Part shown: in pieces, positions 7,229-14,216 of the stretch | Numbering within the stretch: position 1 is the stretch's first letter | How the letters are laid out: every line of letters starts with the position of its first letter | From: Clostridium sp. CAG:167 | GTDB taxonomy: Bacteria; Bacillota; Clostridia; Lachnospirales; Lachnospiraceae | Direction: 5' to 3' | NCBI GenBank assembly: GCA_000433735.1 | Contig: HF998307.1 | Coordinates: 29,588-55,292, forward strand | Length of the DNA stretch: 25,705 nt | The notes under the pieces: generated by a model | Told to the model about the DNA's origin: nothing | The model's input: only the letters and a program-made list of their open reading frames with translations | The model's database searches: none | Made by a program: the position numbers and the translations under genes

Positions 7229-8023
7229 ATGAGTACAATTATTATGTCTATTGTGATTCTGGCAGCCTTGGGAATCCTCATCGGTATTCTTCTGGGCGTA
7301 GCCGGTAAAGTATTTGCAGTTGAAACAGATGAAAAAGTAGTTCAGGTGCGCGAGTGCCTGCCGGGCAATAATTGCGGAGGATGTGGATATCCAGGCTGTG
7401 ATGGTCTGGCAGAGGCCATCGCTGCCGGTGAAGCGTCGATTGACGCCTGTCCGGTGGGAGGTGCTGCGGTAGCACAGAAGATTGGCAAGATCATGGGCGT
7501 CGAGACGGAAGAGTCAGTGAAGAAGGTTGCCTATGTGCGATGTGCCGGAACTTGTGAAAAGGCATCCTCTAAGTACAACTATGTAGGCGAGATGTCCTGT
7601 AAGGACGCCATGATGGTTCCGGGCCAGGGTGAAAAAGCCTGCTCTTATGGTTGTCTGGGACTGGGGTCCTGTGTGTCAGCCTGTCAGTTCGATGCACTTT
7701 CGATAGAAGATGGCATCGCAAAGGTAAATCCGGAAAAATGTGTTGCCTGCGGTCAGTGTGTGAAAGCCTGTCCGAAGAATCTGATCACCATGATTCCATA
7801 CGATTCACATTACGCTGTTCAGTGTAACTCACAGGACAAAGGAAAAGAAGTTATGTCCGTTTGTAAAGTGGGATGTATCGGCTGTGGAATCTGTGTGAAA
7901 CAGTGTGAATTTGGAGCAGTAACCGTAGAGAATAACATTGCCTTTATCGACGGAGAAAAATGTGTAGGATGCGGCAAATGTGCTGAGAAGTGTCCACGGA
8001 AGATCATAGAGAAGAGAAAGTAG
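7229..8023 (+). CDS. rnfB: Rnf complex subunit RnfB
   Basis: The product has 264 residues and is the likely entry point for electrons from reduced ferredoxin. One N-terminal membrane helix (residues 5-29) is followed by a [4Fe-4S] domain with Cys49, Cys52, Cys57 and Cys74 (NNCGGCGYPGC then ACPVGG). Further on are ferredoxin-type Cys clusters: CLGLGSCVSAC, CVACGQCVKACP, CIGCGICVKQC and CVGCGKCAEKCP. This is longer than the enterobacterial RsxB (about 190 residues) and matches the cluster-rich clostridial form. GAAAGGAG lies before the ATG, 15 bases after rnfA. The last codons and the stop lie inside the left arm of a very long hairpin. Confidence 0.96.
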   Translation: MSTIIMSIVILAALGILIGILLGVAGKVFAVETDEKVVQVRECLPGNNCGGCGYPGCDGLAEAIAAGEASIDACPVGGAAVAQKIGKIMGVETEESVKKVAYVRCAGTCEKASSKYNYVGEMSCKDAMMVPGQGEKACSYGCLGLGSCVSACQFDALSIEDGIAKVNPEKCVACGQCVKACPKNLITMIPYDSHYAVQCNSQDKGKEVMSVCKVGCIGCGICVKQCEFGAVTVENNIAFIDGEKCVGCGKCAEKCPRKIIEKRK

Positions 8024-8152
8024 TTGGAACTGGAAGAAGGTTTCATAACTAAAAAAGAAGTACCTGCGAGAGACGGGGTAACGCTTGCGCGTTAAAGTCT
8101 CTCGACAGGTGCTTCTTTTTTTAGTTAAAGATTGTTCCAGCCCGACTACTTT
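8016..8152 (+). terminator. very long hairpin/terminator spanning the rnfB stop
   Basis: The strongest part is AACTAAAAAAGAAG-x-ACCTG-CGAGAGAC (8047-8074) paired with 8097-8126, which ends in TTTTTTT and gives a near-perfect stem of about 28 bp. An inner hairpin TAACGC/GCGTTA (8079-8084, 8089-8094) sits at its tip. The pairing resumes outside: GAAAGTAGTTGGAACTGG (8016-8033) matches 8136-8152 with few mismatches, so the whole structure is about 137 nt and includes the last codons and stop of rnfB. It is A-rich on the left and T-rich on the right and should end transcription in both directions. Confidence 0.85.
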
Positions 8153-8223
8153 CTTGTTATAGTTGTGGGATACCCCGGTATTTGCCAGGACAAGAGGTAA
8201 ATATTTGTTATTACCCTTTTAGA

Positions 8224-8370
8224 TTCCAGTAATGAACAGAAAGTATTGAGGAGGGAGTGGGTTACAAATACGCAAGTATCAGACATATCATTCATGATAT
8301 GTCGATACTTCTGCGCATTTGTCGTAGCGCAAGCGCCCACGAACGACCAAACTTTCTGTTCATTACGGAA
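8224..8370. repeat. nested palindromic element of about 147 bp
   Basis: The outer arms are a perfect 16-bp inverted repeat, GTAATGAACAGAAAGT (8229-8244) and its complement (8351-8366), extended by TTCC/GGAA across a one-base bulge. Inside lies a long hairpin: ACAAAT, CGC, AAGTATC and GACATATCAT (8264-8291) pair with 8294-8322 around a 2-base tip, with only single-base bulges or mismatches. A short GC-rich block with CGCAAGCG (8328-8335) lies on the right shoulder. No T-run follows on either strand, so it is not a standard terminator. Together with the rnfB hairpin it fills most of the gene-free stretch 8024-8394; 8153-8223 is A/T-rich with nothing I recognise. Confidence 0.75.
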
Positions 8371-8394
8371 ACTTAGCGGAGAATAACAAACAGT

Positions 8395-9075
8395 TTACTG
8401 AATATCCTCTTCCACTGCCTGTGCCTTCTTCTGGGACCTTGCCGCAGGAAATGGTGCAGCAGTTGCACTGCTGTCGTCTTCGCGGACATATACAGTGCAG
8501 ACAGCGGTCTGACCGGTGGATAAGAGAGTTGCCCGAATCTTCACGATACCAGGATTTACCGCTGTGAGCAGTCCACGGCTTGTTACGCTGGCGATCTCCG
8601 GATCGTCGCTGTCAAACAATGGCTGCTCGTTGGAAGTGTTTGGCTTGATAACCGGAGTCAGTAAAAAGGACTGGCCTTCTGTGAGCCGCACTTTCTTTTT
8701 GATGAATTTTACGCACACGGCACTAGGAGTGACGGTTACTTTACAGTTTAAGCGGCGCACTGTTTTTTTACCGCGTTTAACGGTAACGGTAATGTTGCAG
8801 ACACCAACTGAATTGGCTGTAACGGTAGCCTTTTTTCCTTTCTTTGCCTTCACAGTTATATCGGCAATCTTCTTGTCAGAAGAGGTGTAAGTAACTCTCA
8901 TCTTCTTGTTCAGATTGTATACTCTCAGTCTGAACTGGGAACTGACGGTAAGGTTCAGATTGCAGATGTTCAGTCTGGGGCGCTTGGCAGCTGCCTGAGA
9001 TACAGGGGCAGTACCAACAAGGGAAATTCCTGCTGCCAGAAGACAGATGAGCAATCGTTTCAATTTGTTTTTCAT
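8395..9075 (-). CDS. secreted Ig-like (BIG2-type) domain protein
   Basis: The product has 226 residues. The ATG at 9075 is chosen because AAGGAGGG precedes it by 5 bases on the minus strand; an upstream in-frame ATG at 9096 lacks such a site. The N-terminus is a signal peptide: KNKLKR, a hydrophobic core, and a cut site near SQAAA (about residue 30). Two bacterial Ig-like group 2 domains follow, about residues 38-118 and 122-198. Each has the family pattern of a strand, S(S/D)D-x-x-IA-x-(I/V)T, and a late G-x-x-x-I-x-(V/A)T strand. The C-terminus is a short Ala-rich and charged tail with no anchor motif. Such proteins are surface or secreted adhesion-like modules; a specific role cannot be named. 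Confidence 0.8.
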   Translation of the reverse strand: MKNKLKRLLICLLAAGISLVGTAPVSQAAAKRPRLNICNLNLTVSSQFRLRVYNLNKKMRVTYTSSDKKIADITVKAKKGKKATVTANSVGVCNITVTVKRGKKTVRRLNCKVTVTPSAVCVKFIKKKVRLTEGQSFLLTPVIKPNTSNEQPLFDSDDPEIASVTSRGLLTAVNPGIVKIRATLLSTGQTAVCTVYVREDDSSATAAPFPAARSQKKAQAVEEDIQ

Positions 9076-9148
9076 GGAACCCTCCTTTCTTTTCATGTTA
9101 AAACTACCATGGCCCTATGGCACAAAAATGTCACTTTGCTTCAGCCCC

Positions 9149-9177
9149 TTGCAATCTGAAAATGGGTGGAATATAAT
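9149..9177 (+). promoter_or_regulatory. sigma-A promoter of the two-component system
   Basis: TTGCAA (9149-9154) and a perfect TATAAT (9172-9177) are separated by the ideal 17 bases. The predicted start is near 9184, giving a leader of about 66 nt before the response regulator. Confidence 0.8.
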
Positions 9178-9249
9178 GGGGAAAAAGATATATATCCTGC
9201 TGCCGAGCAAATGCGAGGGGCACTACAGATTACATAAGGGAGGATAAAA

Positions 9250-9939
9250 ATGGAACGAGTTTTGATTGTAGATGATAATCCGGATATCAGAGAGGTGCTG
9301 GGGACATATGCAGCCAAGGAAGGGTTTGAACCTATTACAGCCAAGGACGGATTTGAAGCATTGGACCTGTTTCGGAAAACAAGTCCGGCAGTGATTCTGC
9401 TGGATGTGATGATGCCGGGAATGGACGGATATCGTGTCTGCGAAAGGATCCGTTCAGAGTCGGATGTACCGATCATTCTGATCACGGCCAAAGGGGAAGA
9501 CTATGAGCGGGTTATGGGGCTGGACATCGGTGCAGATGATTACATTGTAAAGCCGTTTAATGCCAACGAAGTCATGGCCAGAGTGCGGGCTGTACTTCGT
9601 CGTATGGCAAGAGTCGAGCAAAAAGAAGAAAAGAAGATTCTGAGCATCAGCAATCTGACCATTAACATAGAATCCTACAGTGTGTATGTAGGGGCGGAAA
9701 AACTGCCTCTTACGAAAAAAGAAGTAGAGACCATGTGGATCCTGGCAGAAAATCCAAGTAAGGTGTTTACCAGAGACAACCTGCTGGACAGCCTGTGGGG
9801 CCAGGACTATTTTGGCGACAGCCGTACTGTGGATTCCCACATCAAGAGACTGCGTGCCAAACTGGACAAAGTAGATCACCCGGACTGGGAGATCAAGACC
9901 ATCTGGGGACTTGGCTACAAACTGGAACTGAATGTATAA
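9250..9939 (+). CDS. OmpR/PhoB-family response regulator
   Basis: The product has 229 residues, the usual length. The receiver domain (residues 1-120) has the acidic pair Asp8-Asp9, the phosphorylation site Asp52 in LLDVMMPGMDG, Thr79 and Lys101 (IVKPF), so all key residues are present. The C-terminal winged helix (about 130-227) has LPLTKKEVETMWIL and DSRTVDSHIKRLRAKLD typical of OmpR/PhoB DNA-binding domains. GGGAGG lies before the ATG. The sensor kinase follows after about 9 bases, so the pair forms an operon. The regulated genes are not evident; nearby candidates include the wall proteins and the RNA gene, but no repeat sites were found that would support this. Confidence 0.93.
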   Translation: MERVLIVDDNPDIREVLGTYAAKEGFEPITAKDGFEALDLFRKTSPAVILLDVMMPGMDGYRVCERIRSESDVPIILITAKGEDYERVMGLDIGADDYIVKPFNANEVMARVRAVLRRMARVEQKEEKKILSISNLTINIESYSVYVGAEKLPLTKKEVETMWILAENPSKVFTRDNLLDSLWGQDYFGDSRTVDSHIKRLRAKLDKVDHPDWEIKTIWGLGYKLELNV

Positions 9940-9948
9940 GAGGTGTCC

Positions 9949-11406
9949 ATGAAAAAGATATTTTGGCGTGTATTTGTATATTTTGGACTGGTCCTTCTGC
10001 TTTTTTCGGTGCTGATCGGTCTTATGTTTACCCGGTTTAACAGCACGAACATTGTAGGTGCTTACAAGCAGCAGTTAGGAGATCTGGCAACCGGTGTGGC
10101 CAGCCGCACCAGCAAGGCGGTGTCCAACAAAGAAAACGACACTTTTTCCGATTATCTGGCAGCGGTAGAGGATTTCAGCGATATGCAGAATGTGGATATC
10201 TGGGTTGTAAGCAACGAAAAAGCAAAGAATCCACTGGCAGATGATTTTACAAATGTTGACATTGCCCAGGTGACGGTACCGGAAGATACCCGCCAGATCC
10301 TGGAGTCGGCCTATCAGGGCAAGAAAAAAACATATACAGATTACGATGACATTTATAAAAACACCATGCTGCATCTGGCGGTGCCCATCCGTGATGCAGG
10401 GGGCAATGTGATAGGAGCCGTCGTGGTAACCGGACCTATGGAAATGCAGGAAAACACCATGACCCAGTATGAAAAATACATGGTATTGTGTGTGGCGGTG
10501 GGACTGTTTCTTACCTTGATCCTTGCGGTTGTATTTTCCAGGATGCTGGTGCGGCCCATCATCAAGATCAAAGAGGCGGCACTGGTGCTGGCGGCAGGCG
10601 AGTATGGCAAAAAGACCGGCGTAACAAGACGGGACGAATTAGGTTCGCTGGCGGAAAGCATGGATACGCTGTCAGACCGGCTGGTGGAGGCAGAAGAATA
10701 CCAGAAAGCGGTGGAGCAGAACCGGAGGGACTTTTTCTCAAATGTGTCTCATGAACTCCGGACGCCGATCGCTGTGGTAAAAGGATATGTGGATACTATG
10801 GCAGATGGCGTGGTGACAGACGAGGAAAAGAAGAAGGAATTTTTAGGCCGTATCCAGAGAGAATGTAATGGTATGGAGCGGCTGGTTTCAGATCTTTTGA
10901 TTCTGTCCAGAATGCAGAATCCGGATTATCAGCTGGAAATGGAAGTACTGAATGTCATTGCAGTGGCCCAGGATGCCATGAGAGGAATCCGTATATTGAT
11001 GGCAGAAAAACAGATGCAGGGATCGGTGGATTTTGAGGATGCCTGCTCCCTGATAAAAGGTGATTATGACCGGATCCGCCAGGTGTTTACGATTCTTTTA
11101 CAAAACGCTGTGAAGTATGGAGAAAAAGGCACCGAAATCCATGTATATATCAAACGGCAGGAGCATACAATTATAGCAGAAGTAACGGATCATGGCAGTG
11201 TGATCCCGGAAGAAGAATGGGATCAGGTGTTTGAGAAGTTTTACCGGGCCAGTAACCATGGAGGAAAGGAAGGCTCCGGACTGGGGCTGGTGGTGGCCAA
11301 CAATATTATCAAGCGTCATGGCGGCCGGATCTCGGTAACCAGCAGTGAAGAGGCAGGTACCTGCTTCCGGATCGAACTGCCGGAAACTTCTGAAAATATG
11401 TCTTGA
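9949..11406 (+). CDS. membrane sensor histidine kinase
   Basis: The product has 485 residues from the ATG at 9949; a GTG at 9943 is possible, but TAAGAGGTG (9937-9945) serves the ATG better. Membrane helix 1 is at about residues 8-28, an outward-facing sensor of about 140 residues follows, and helix 2 is near 180-200. A HAMP region (about 200-253) leads to the HisKA domain with phosphoacceptor His268 in FFSNVSHELRTPI. The ATPase domain has the N box (FTILLQNAVKYG) and a G2 box (GSGLGLVVANNI). The G1 box reads DHGSVIP where DxGxGIP is usual, so the second Gly is replaced by Val. The cognate regulator is the gene before it. The stop codon lies within the -35 of the RNA promoter. Confidence 0.92.
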   Translation: MKKIFWRVFVYFGLVLLLFSVLIGLMFTRFNSTNIVGAYKQQLGDLATGVASRTSKAVSNKENDTFSDYLAAVEDFSDMQNVDIWVVSNEKAKNPLADDFTNVDIAQVTVPEDTRQILESAYQGKKKTYTDYDDIYKNTMLHLAVPIRDAGGNVIGAVVVTGPMEMQENTMTQYEKYMVLCVAVGLFLTLILAVVFSRMLVRPIIKIKEAALVLAAGEYGKKTGVTRRDELGSLAESMDTLSDRLVEAEEYQKAVEQNRRDFFSNVSHELRTPIAVVKGYVDTMADGVVTDEEKKKEFLGRIQRECNGMERLVSDLLILSRMQNPDYQLEMEVLNVIAVAQDAMRGIRILMAEKQMQGSVDFEDACSLIKGDYDRIRQVFTILLQNAVKYGEKGTEIHVYIKRQEHTIIAEVTDHGSVIPEEEWDQVFEKFYRASNHGGKEGSGLGLVVANNIIKRHGGRISVTSSEEAGTCFRIELPETSENMS

Positions 11407-11431
11407 TAAATCGGCATAAAAACAGTATACT
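11403..11431 (+). promoter_or_regulatory. sigma-A promoter of the structured RNA
   Basis: TTGATA (11403-11408) and TATACT (11426-11431) are separated by 17 bases, which puts the predicted start near 11438. The -35 covers the stop codon of the kinase gene, so the RNA gene is packed directly against it. Confidence 0.7.
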
Positions 11432-11437
11432 AAAAGT

Positions 11438-11692
11438 ATGAAAATCGTATCCTGAAATGTTCGATAACTTTTGAATTTTTGAACCTACAATACTTTAAAC
11501 GGGATTCTTATATTCGACTTTGGATGTCGGGCCGTCACTGCCTGCATTGGCGGGTACATGGCGACATGCAACGGAAGGCTGAAGAAGTTCGTGCGGTTGC
11601 CCACCTAGCAATAGCTAGGAGTCAAAAATCAAGAGCCGGCATTTTGGGACTTATACGAATGAATTGGGGCAGCGTAGGCGGCCCCTTTTTTT
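11438..11692 (+). ncRNA. structured non-coding RNA, family uncertain (raiA-type candidate, or 6S)
   Basis: This stretch has no convincing open frame but has a promoter, a chain of directly abutting hairpins and a terminator. The helices are ATGTCG/CGACAT (11524-11529, 11562-11567) with a tip CCTGC/GCGGG (11541-11545, 11550-11554); GCAAC/GTTGC (11568-11572, 11596-11600); perfect CCTAGC-AATA-GCTAGG (11604-11619); and AGTC plus AAAAT with ATTTT plus GACT (11620-11651). TCGTAT (11445-11450) can pair with ATACGA (11653-11658) and close the whole as a multibranch. The compact multi-helix form and about 210-nt core recall the raiA RNA of Firmicutes; 6S RNA has a similar size but is rod-like. I cannot match the sequence to either with certainty. 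tmRNA, SRP RNA and RNase P signatures are absent. Confidence 0.65.
11666..11692 (+). terminator. intrinsic terminator of the structured RNA
   Basis: GGGGC (11666-11670) pairs with GCCCC (11681-11685), with an inner GC/GC pair and a GTAG loop, followed directly by seven T residues. This is a canonical rho-independent terminator. Confidence 0.88.
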
Positions 11693-11777
11693 ACTTTATT
11701 AGGATGCTTCTCGTTTCCTATAAAATAAAACATGCTCCGCGAGGCAGCAACAGAATGAAAGAAATGGGGATTATATT

Positions 11778-13712
11778 GTGAAAGATGGTTTTGTGAAGGC
11801 AGCCGTGTCGACACCGGAACTGCGTGTGGCAGACTGCCTTTTTAACGAAAAAAAAATAAAAGAAAAAGCAGAAAAACTGGCAGAAAAAGGTGCCAGGCTT
11901 ATTGTGTTTCCAGAGTTTGCACTGACAGGATATACCTGTCAGGATCTTTTTTTGCAGGATACATTGTTAGACGGTGCTACAGAGGCATTAAAGCAGCTGG
12001 CTGTGGATACAGCCGGTATAAAAGCTGTGGTCGTAGTGGGGCTGCCACTGGAGATGCAGGGACGGCTTTATAATGTGGCGGCTGTACTGAATCAGGGAAA
12101 AATCCTTGGATTTGTGCCAAAAAGCCATATGCCAAATTATGGAGAATTTTATGAGGCCAGACAGTTTGCGCCGTGGAAGGGTGAGAACACAACATACCGT
12201 TTTCAGGATGGCACAGAAGTTCCTTTTGGTACAAAGATCATTTTTGAAAACAGAGAAATGAGAGAGTTTACTTTTGCCATTGAGTTGTGCGAAGATCTGT
12301 GGGTGCCGCAGCCCCCATCGGGAGAACATGCCATGGCGGGAGCACACCTGATCGTAAATCTCTCTGCCAGTGATGAACTGACCGGAAAGGCGTCCTACCG
12401 GCGTGATCTGGTGAAAAACCAGTCGGCCAGAACCCTTAGCGGCTATCTGTATGCGGATGCCGGAGAAGGGGAATCTACGCAGGATATGGTCTTTGGCGGA
12501 CACAATCTGATTGTGGAAAACGGAACCATATTGGAGGAATGTCAGCCTTTTGCCACGGAACAGGATCTGATAACAGAACTGGATGTGAAACGGCTGAAAA
12601 ATGAAAGAAGACGGATGTCTACTTTTTCCCTGGAACCAAGAGCGGATTATGAGAGAGTTTATTTTGATACGGGAGCCTGTGAGGAAACGGTCCTTACAAG
12701 AACTTTTGAGAAAACACCTTTTGTCCCATCCGGAGAAGCGGCCAGACAGAAACGATGCGAAGAAATTCTGGCGATCCAGTCTATGGGACTGGCCAAGAGA
12801 CTTCGGCATACAGGGTGCAAAAATGCCGTGATCGGTTTGTCAGGAGGGTTAGATTCTACCCTGGCACTTTTGGTCACCGTAAGGGCTTTTGACCGGCTGG
12901 GCCTTGACCGAAAGGGAATCTGGTGTGTGACGATGCCGTGTTTTGGCACCACCAGCCGCACCTACGACAATGCTGTATCCCTGGCAAAAGAGTTGGGTGC
13001 CACCCTGAAGGAAATCCGGATCGAGGAAGCAGTACAGATTCATTTCCGGGATATCGGCCATGATCCACAGGTGCAGGATGTTACCTACGAAAACGGACAG
13101 GCAAGAGAGCGTACCCAGATTCTGATGGATGTAGCCAATCAGGCAGGAGGCATGGTGATCGGAACCGGCGACATGTCTGAACTGGCGCTGGGCTGGGCTA
13201 CTTACAACGGGGATCATATGTCTATGTATGGGGTAAACTGCTCCATTCCAAAGACGCTGGTAAGATATCTGGTGCGTTATTATGCGGATATGGCGGAAAA
13301 TGAGAAGTTAAAAAAGGTACTCTATGATGTGTTGGATACGCCGGTGAGTCCGGAACTTCTGCCGCCAAAAGAAGGAGAGATCGCCCAGAAAACAGAAGAT
13401 ATTGTGGGACCTTACGAACTCCATGATTTCTTCCTCTATTATGTGCTCCGATGCGGTTTTACACCGGAGAAAATATTCAGACTGGCAGTATATACATTTG
13501 AAGGAGAATATGACAAAGAAACCATCTACAAATGGCTGTACACATTCTGCCATCGGTTTTTCCGACAGCAGTTTAAGCGTTCCTGTCTGCCGGACGGACC
13601 GAAGGTGGGAACCGTATCCGTGTCACCGAGAGGGGATCTGCGGATGCCCAGTGATGCCAGTGATGATTTGTGGAAACAGAGCTTAGACCGGATTCGTCAA
13701 AGCCTGGTTTAA
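11778..13712 (+). CDS. nadE: glutamine-dependent NAD+ synthetase
   Basis: The product has 644 residues, as expected for the two-domain form. It makes NAD+ from deamido-NAD+ with ATP and glutamine-derived ammonia. The N-terminal nitrilase-like glutaminase (about 1-290) carries the catalytic triad Glu46 (FPEFALTGY), Lys115 (VPKSHMPNYGEFYE) and Cys171 (ELCEDLW). The C-terminal synthetase has the P-loop SGGLDSTLAL (near residue 355) and GTGDMSELALGW. The start is GTG at 11778 with only a weak site (GGGGA, 11766-11770). A possible -10 TATAAA lies near 11719, after the RNA terminator, so nadE probably has its own promoter. Its last 30 bases overlap the 3' end of the opposite-strand gene. Confidence 0.95.
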   Translation: MKDGFVKAAVSTPELRVADCLFNEKKIKEKAEKLAEKGARLIVFPEFALTGYTCQDLFLQDTLLDGATEALKQLAVDTAGIKAVVVVGLPLEMQGRLYNVAAVLNQGKILGFVPKSHMPNYGEFYEARQFAPWKGENTTYRFQDGTEVPFGTKIIFENREMREFTFAIELCEDLWVPQPPSGEHAMAGAHLIVNLSASDELTGKASYRRDLVKNQSARTLSGYLYADAGEGESTQDMVFGGHNLIVENGTILEECQPFATEQDLITELDVKRLKNERRRMSTFSLEPRADYERVYFDTGACEETVLTRTFEKTPFVPSGEAARQKRCEEILAIQSMGLAKRLRHTGCKNAVIGLSGGLDSTLALLVTVRAFDRLGLDRKGIWCVTMPCFGTTSRTYDNAVSLAKELGATLKEIRIEEAVQIHFRDIGHDPQVQDVTYENGQARERTQILMDVANQAGGMVIGTGDMSELALGWATYNGDHMSMYGVNCSIPKTLVRYLVRYYADMAENEKLKKVLYDVLDTPVSPELLPPKEGEIAQKTEDIVGPYELHDFFLYYVLRCGFTPEKIFRLAVYTFEGEYDKETIYKWLYTFCHRFFRQQFKRSCLPDGPKVGTVSVSPRGDLRMPSDASDDLWKQSLDRIRQSLV

Positions 13713-14129
13713 GGCCGTTTTTACACCTTGTATCAGGAGAGTTTCGGTAAACTTTCCTTTGTCGGAAAGCTGGATCTCGTCCGGAGATTTGCCATCTACC
13801 AGTTCTTTTTCAATGGATTCCATGGAAGGAGAAAGAAGAGGATACATGGTCTGCACGGAACTTTCCAGGTTGACCAAAGTGACCGATTTGATCTGGTCGG
13901 AATCCGTTACCAGTTCAATGTTCAGCGTGGTATCACCCAGAGAAACCTGGGAGTGATAGACGCCAGGCTGGTATAAGGATCCGGTTGAGGCATCGGATGA
14001 TTTGTCTTTTTTACCGGATGGAGTGAACATAATGATAAGCAGGACGATCAAAAGGATGAGAAATCCTGCGAAAATGGCTGTATAGATCAGTTCTTTCATC
14101 TGTAACACGACGATTTTCGTTTTTGCCAT
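13683..14129 (-). CDS. small membrane-anchored protein, FMN_bind-like
   Basis: The product has 148 residues. The ATG at 14129 has AAGGAGG 8 bases upstream on the minus strand; an upstream extension to 14201 has no such site. One strong membrane helix (about residues 13-35) is followed by a polar linker and a domain of about 95 residues. That domain begins YQPGVYHSQVSLGDTTLNI and ends KFTETLLIQGVKTALNQAL. The layout resembles FMN-binding domains such as RnfG (GxY start, short strands, final AV-x-x-AL helix), but the SGAT motif that accepts flavin is absent. The match is by pattern only. It converges on nadE with a 30-base overlap and diverges from addB. Confidence 0.6.
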   Translation of the reverse strand: MAKTKIVVLQMKELIYTAIFAGFLILLIVLLIIMFTPSGKKDKSSDASTGSLYQPGVYHSQVSLGDTTLNIELVTDSDQIKSVTLVNLESSVQTMYPLLSPSMESIEKELVDGKSPDEIQLSDKGKFTETLLIQGVKTALNQALTNPV

Positions 14130-14161
14130 AGGGCAAGCCTCCTTAGGGGGATTTTTGTTGC

Positions 14162-14191
14162 TTAATATCATTGTATGCTGCCTTGTTACAA
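14162..14191 (-). promoter_or_regulatory. possible promoter of the small anchored protein
   Basis: On the minus strand, TTGTAA (14191-14186) and TATTAA (14167-14162) are 18 bases apart. The -35 lies inside the CCTTGTTACAAGG palindrome. On the plus strand a weak TTTTTG (14152-14157), 16 bases, TATGCT (14174-14179) could drive addB. Confidence 0.4.
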
Positions 14192-14193
14192 GG
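14181..14193. promoter_or_regulatory. 13-nt perfect palindrome, candidate operator
   Basis: CCTTGTTACAAGG is a perfect inverted repeat of two 6-base arms around a single T. It lies between the divergent small anchored-protein gene and addB, covering the minus-strand -35 and the expected plus-strand transcription start. That position is typical of a repressor site, but the binding protein is unknown. Confidence 0.45.
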
Positions 14194-14216
14194 TAGACCA
14201 AAGGGAAGGGGAAATT

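Noticed and set aside
8016..8370. Insertion sequence remnant
   Set aside because: There is no transposase fragment between or beside the inverted repeats, so only a non-coding palindromic element can be claimed.
11438..11692. tmRNA, SRP RNA or RNase P RNA
   Set aside because: There is no CCA-type acceptor end or tag frame, no GGAAGGAAGCAGCC-type SRP loop, and no RNase P core motif such as GAGGAAAGTCC.
11479..11781. Open frame of 100 codons across the structured RNA
   Set aside because: It runs through the terminator into the nadE region, lacks a ribosome binding site, and the region is explained by abutting hairpins.
14170..14177. CATACAAT on the minus strand as a sigma-E promoter of the small anchored protein
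   Set aside because: The -10 matches, but no ATA-type -35 lies at the correct distance; a sigma-A arrangement overlaps it and fits better.
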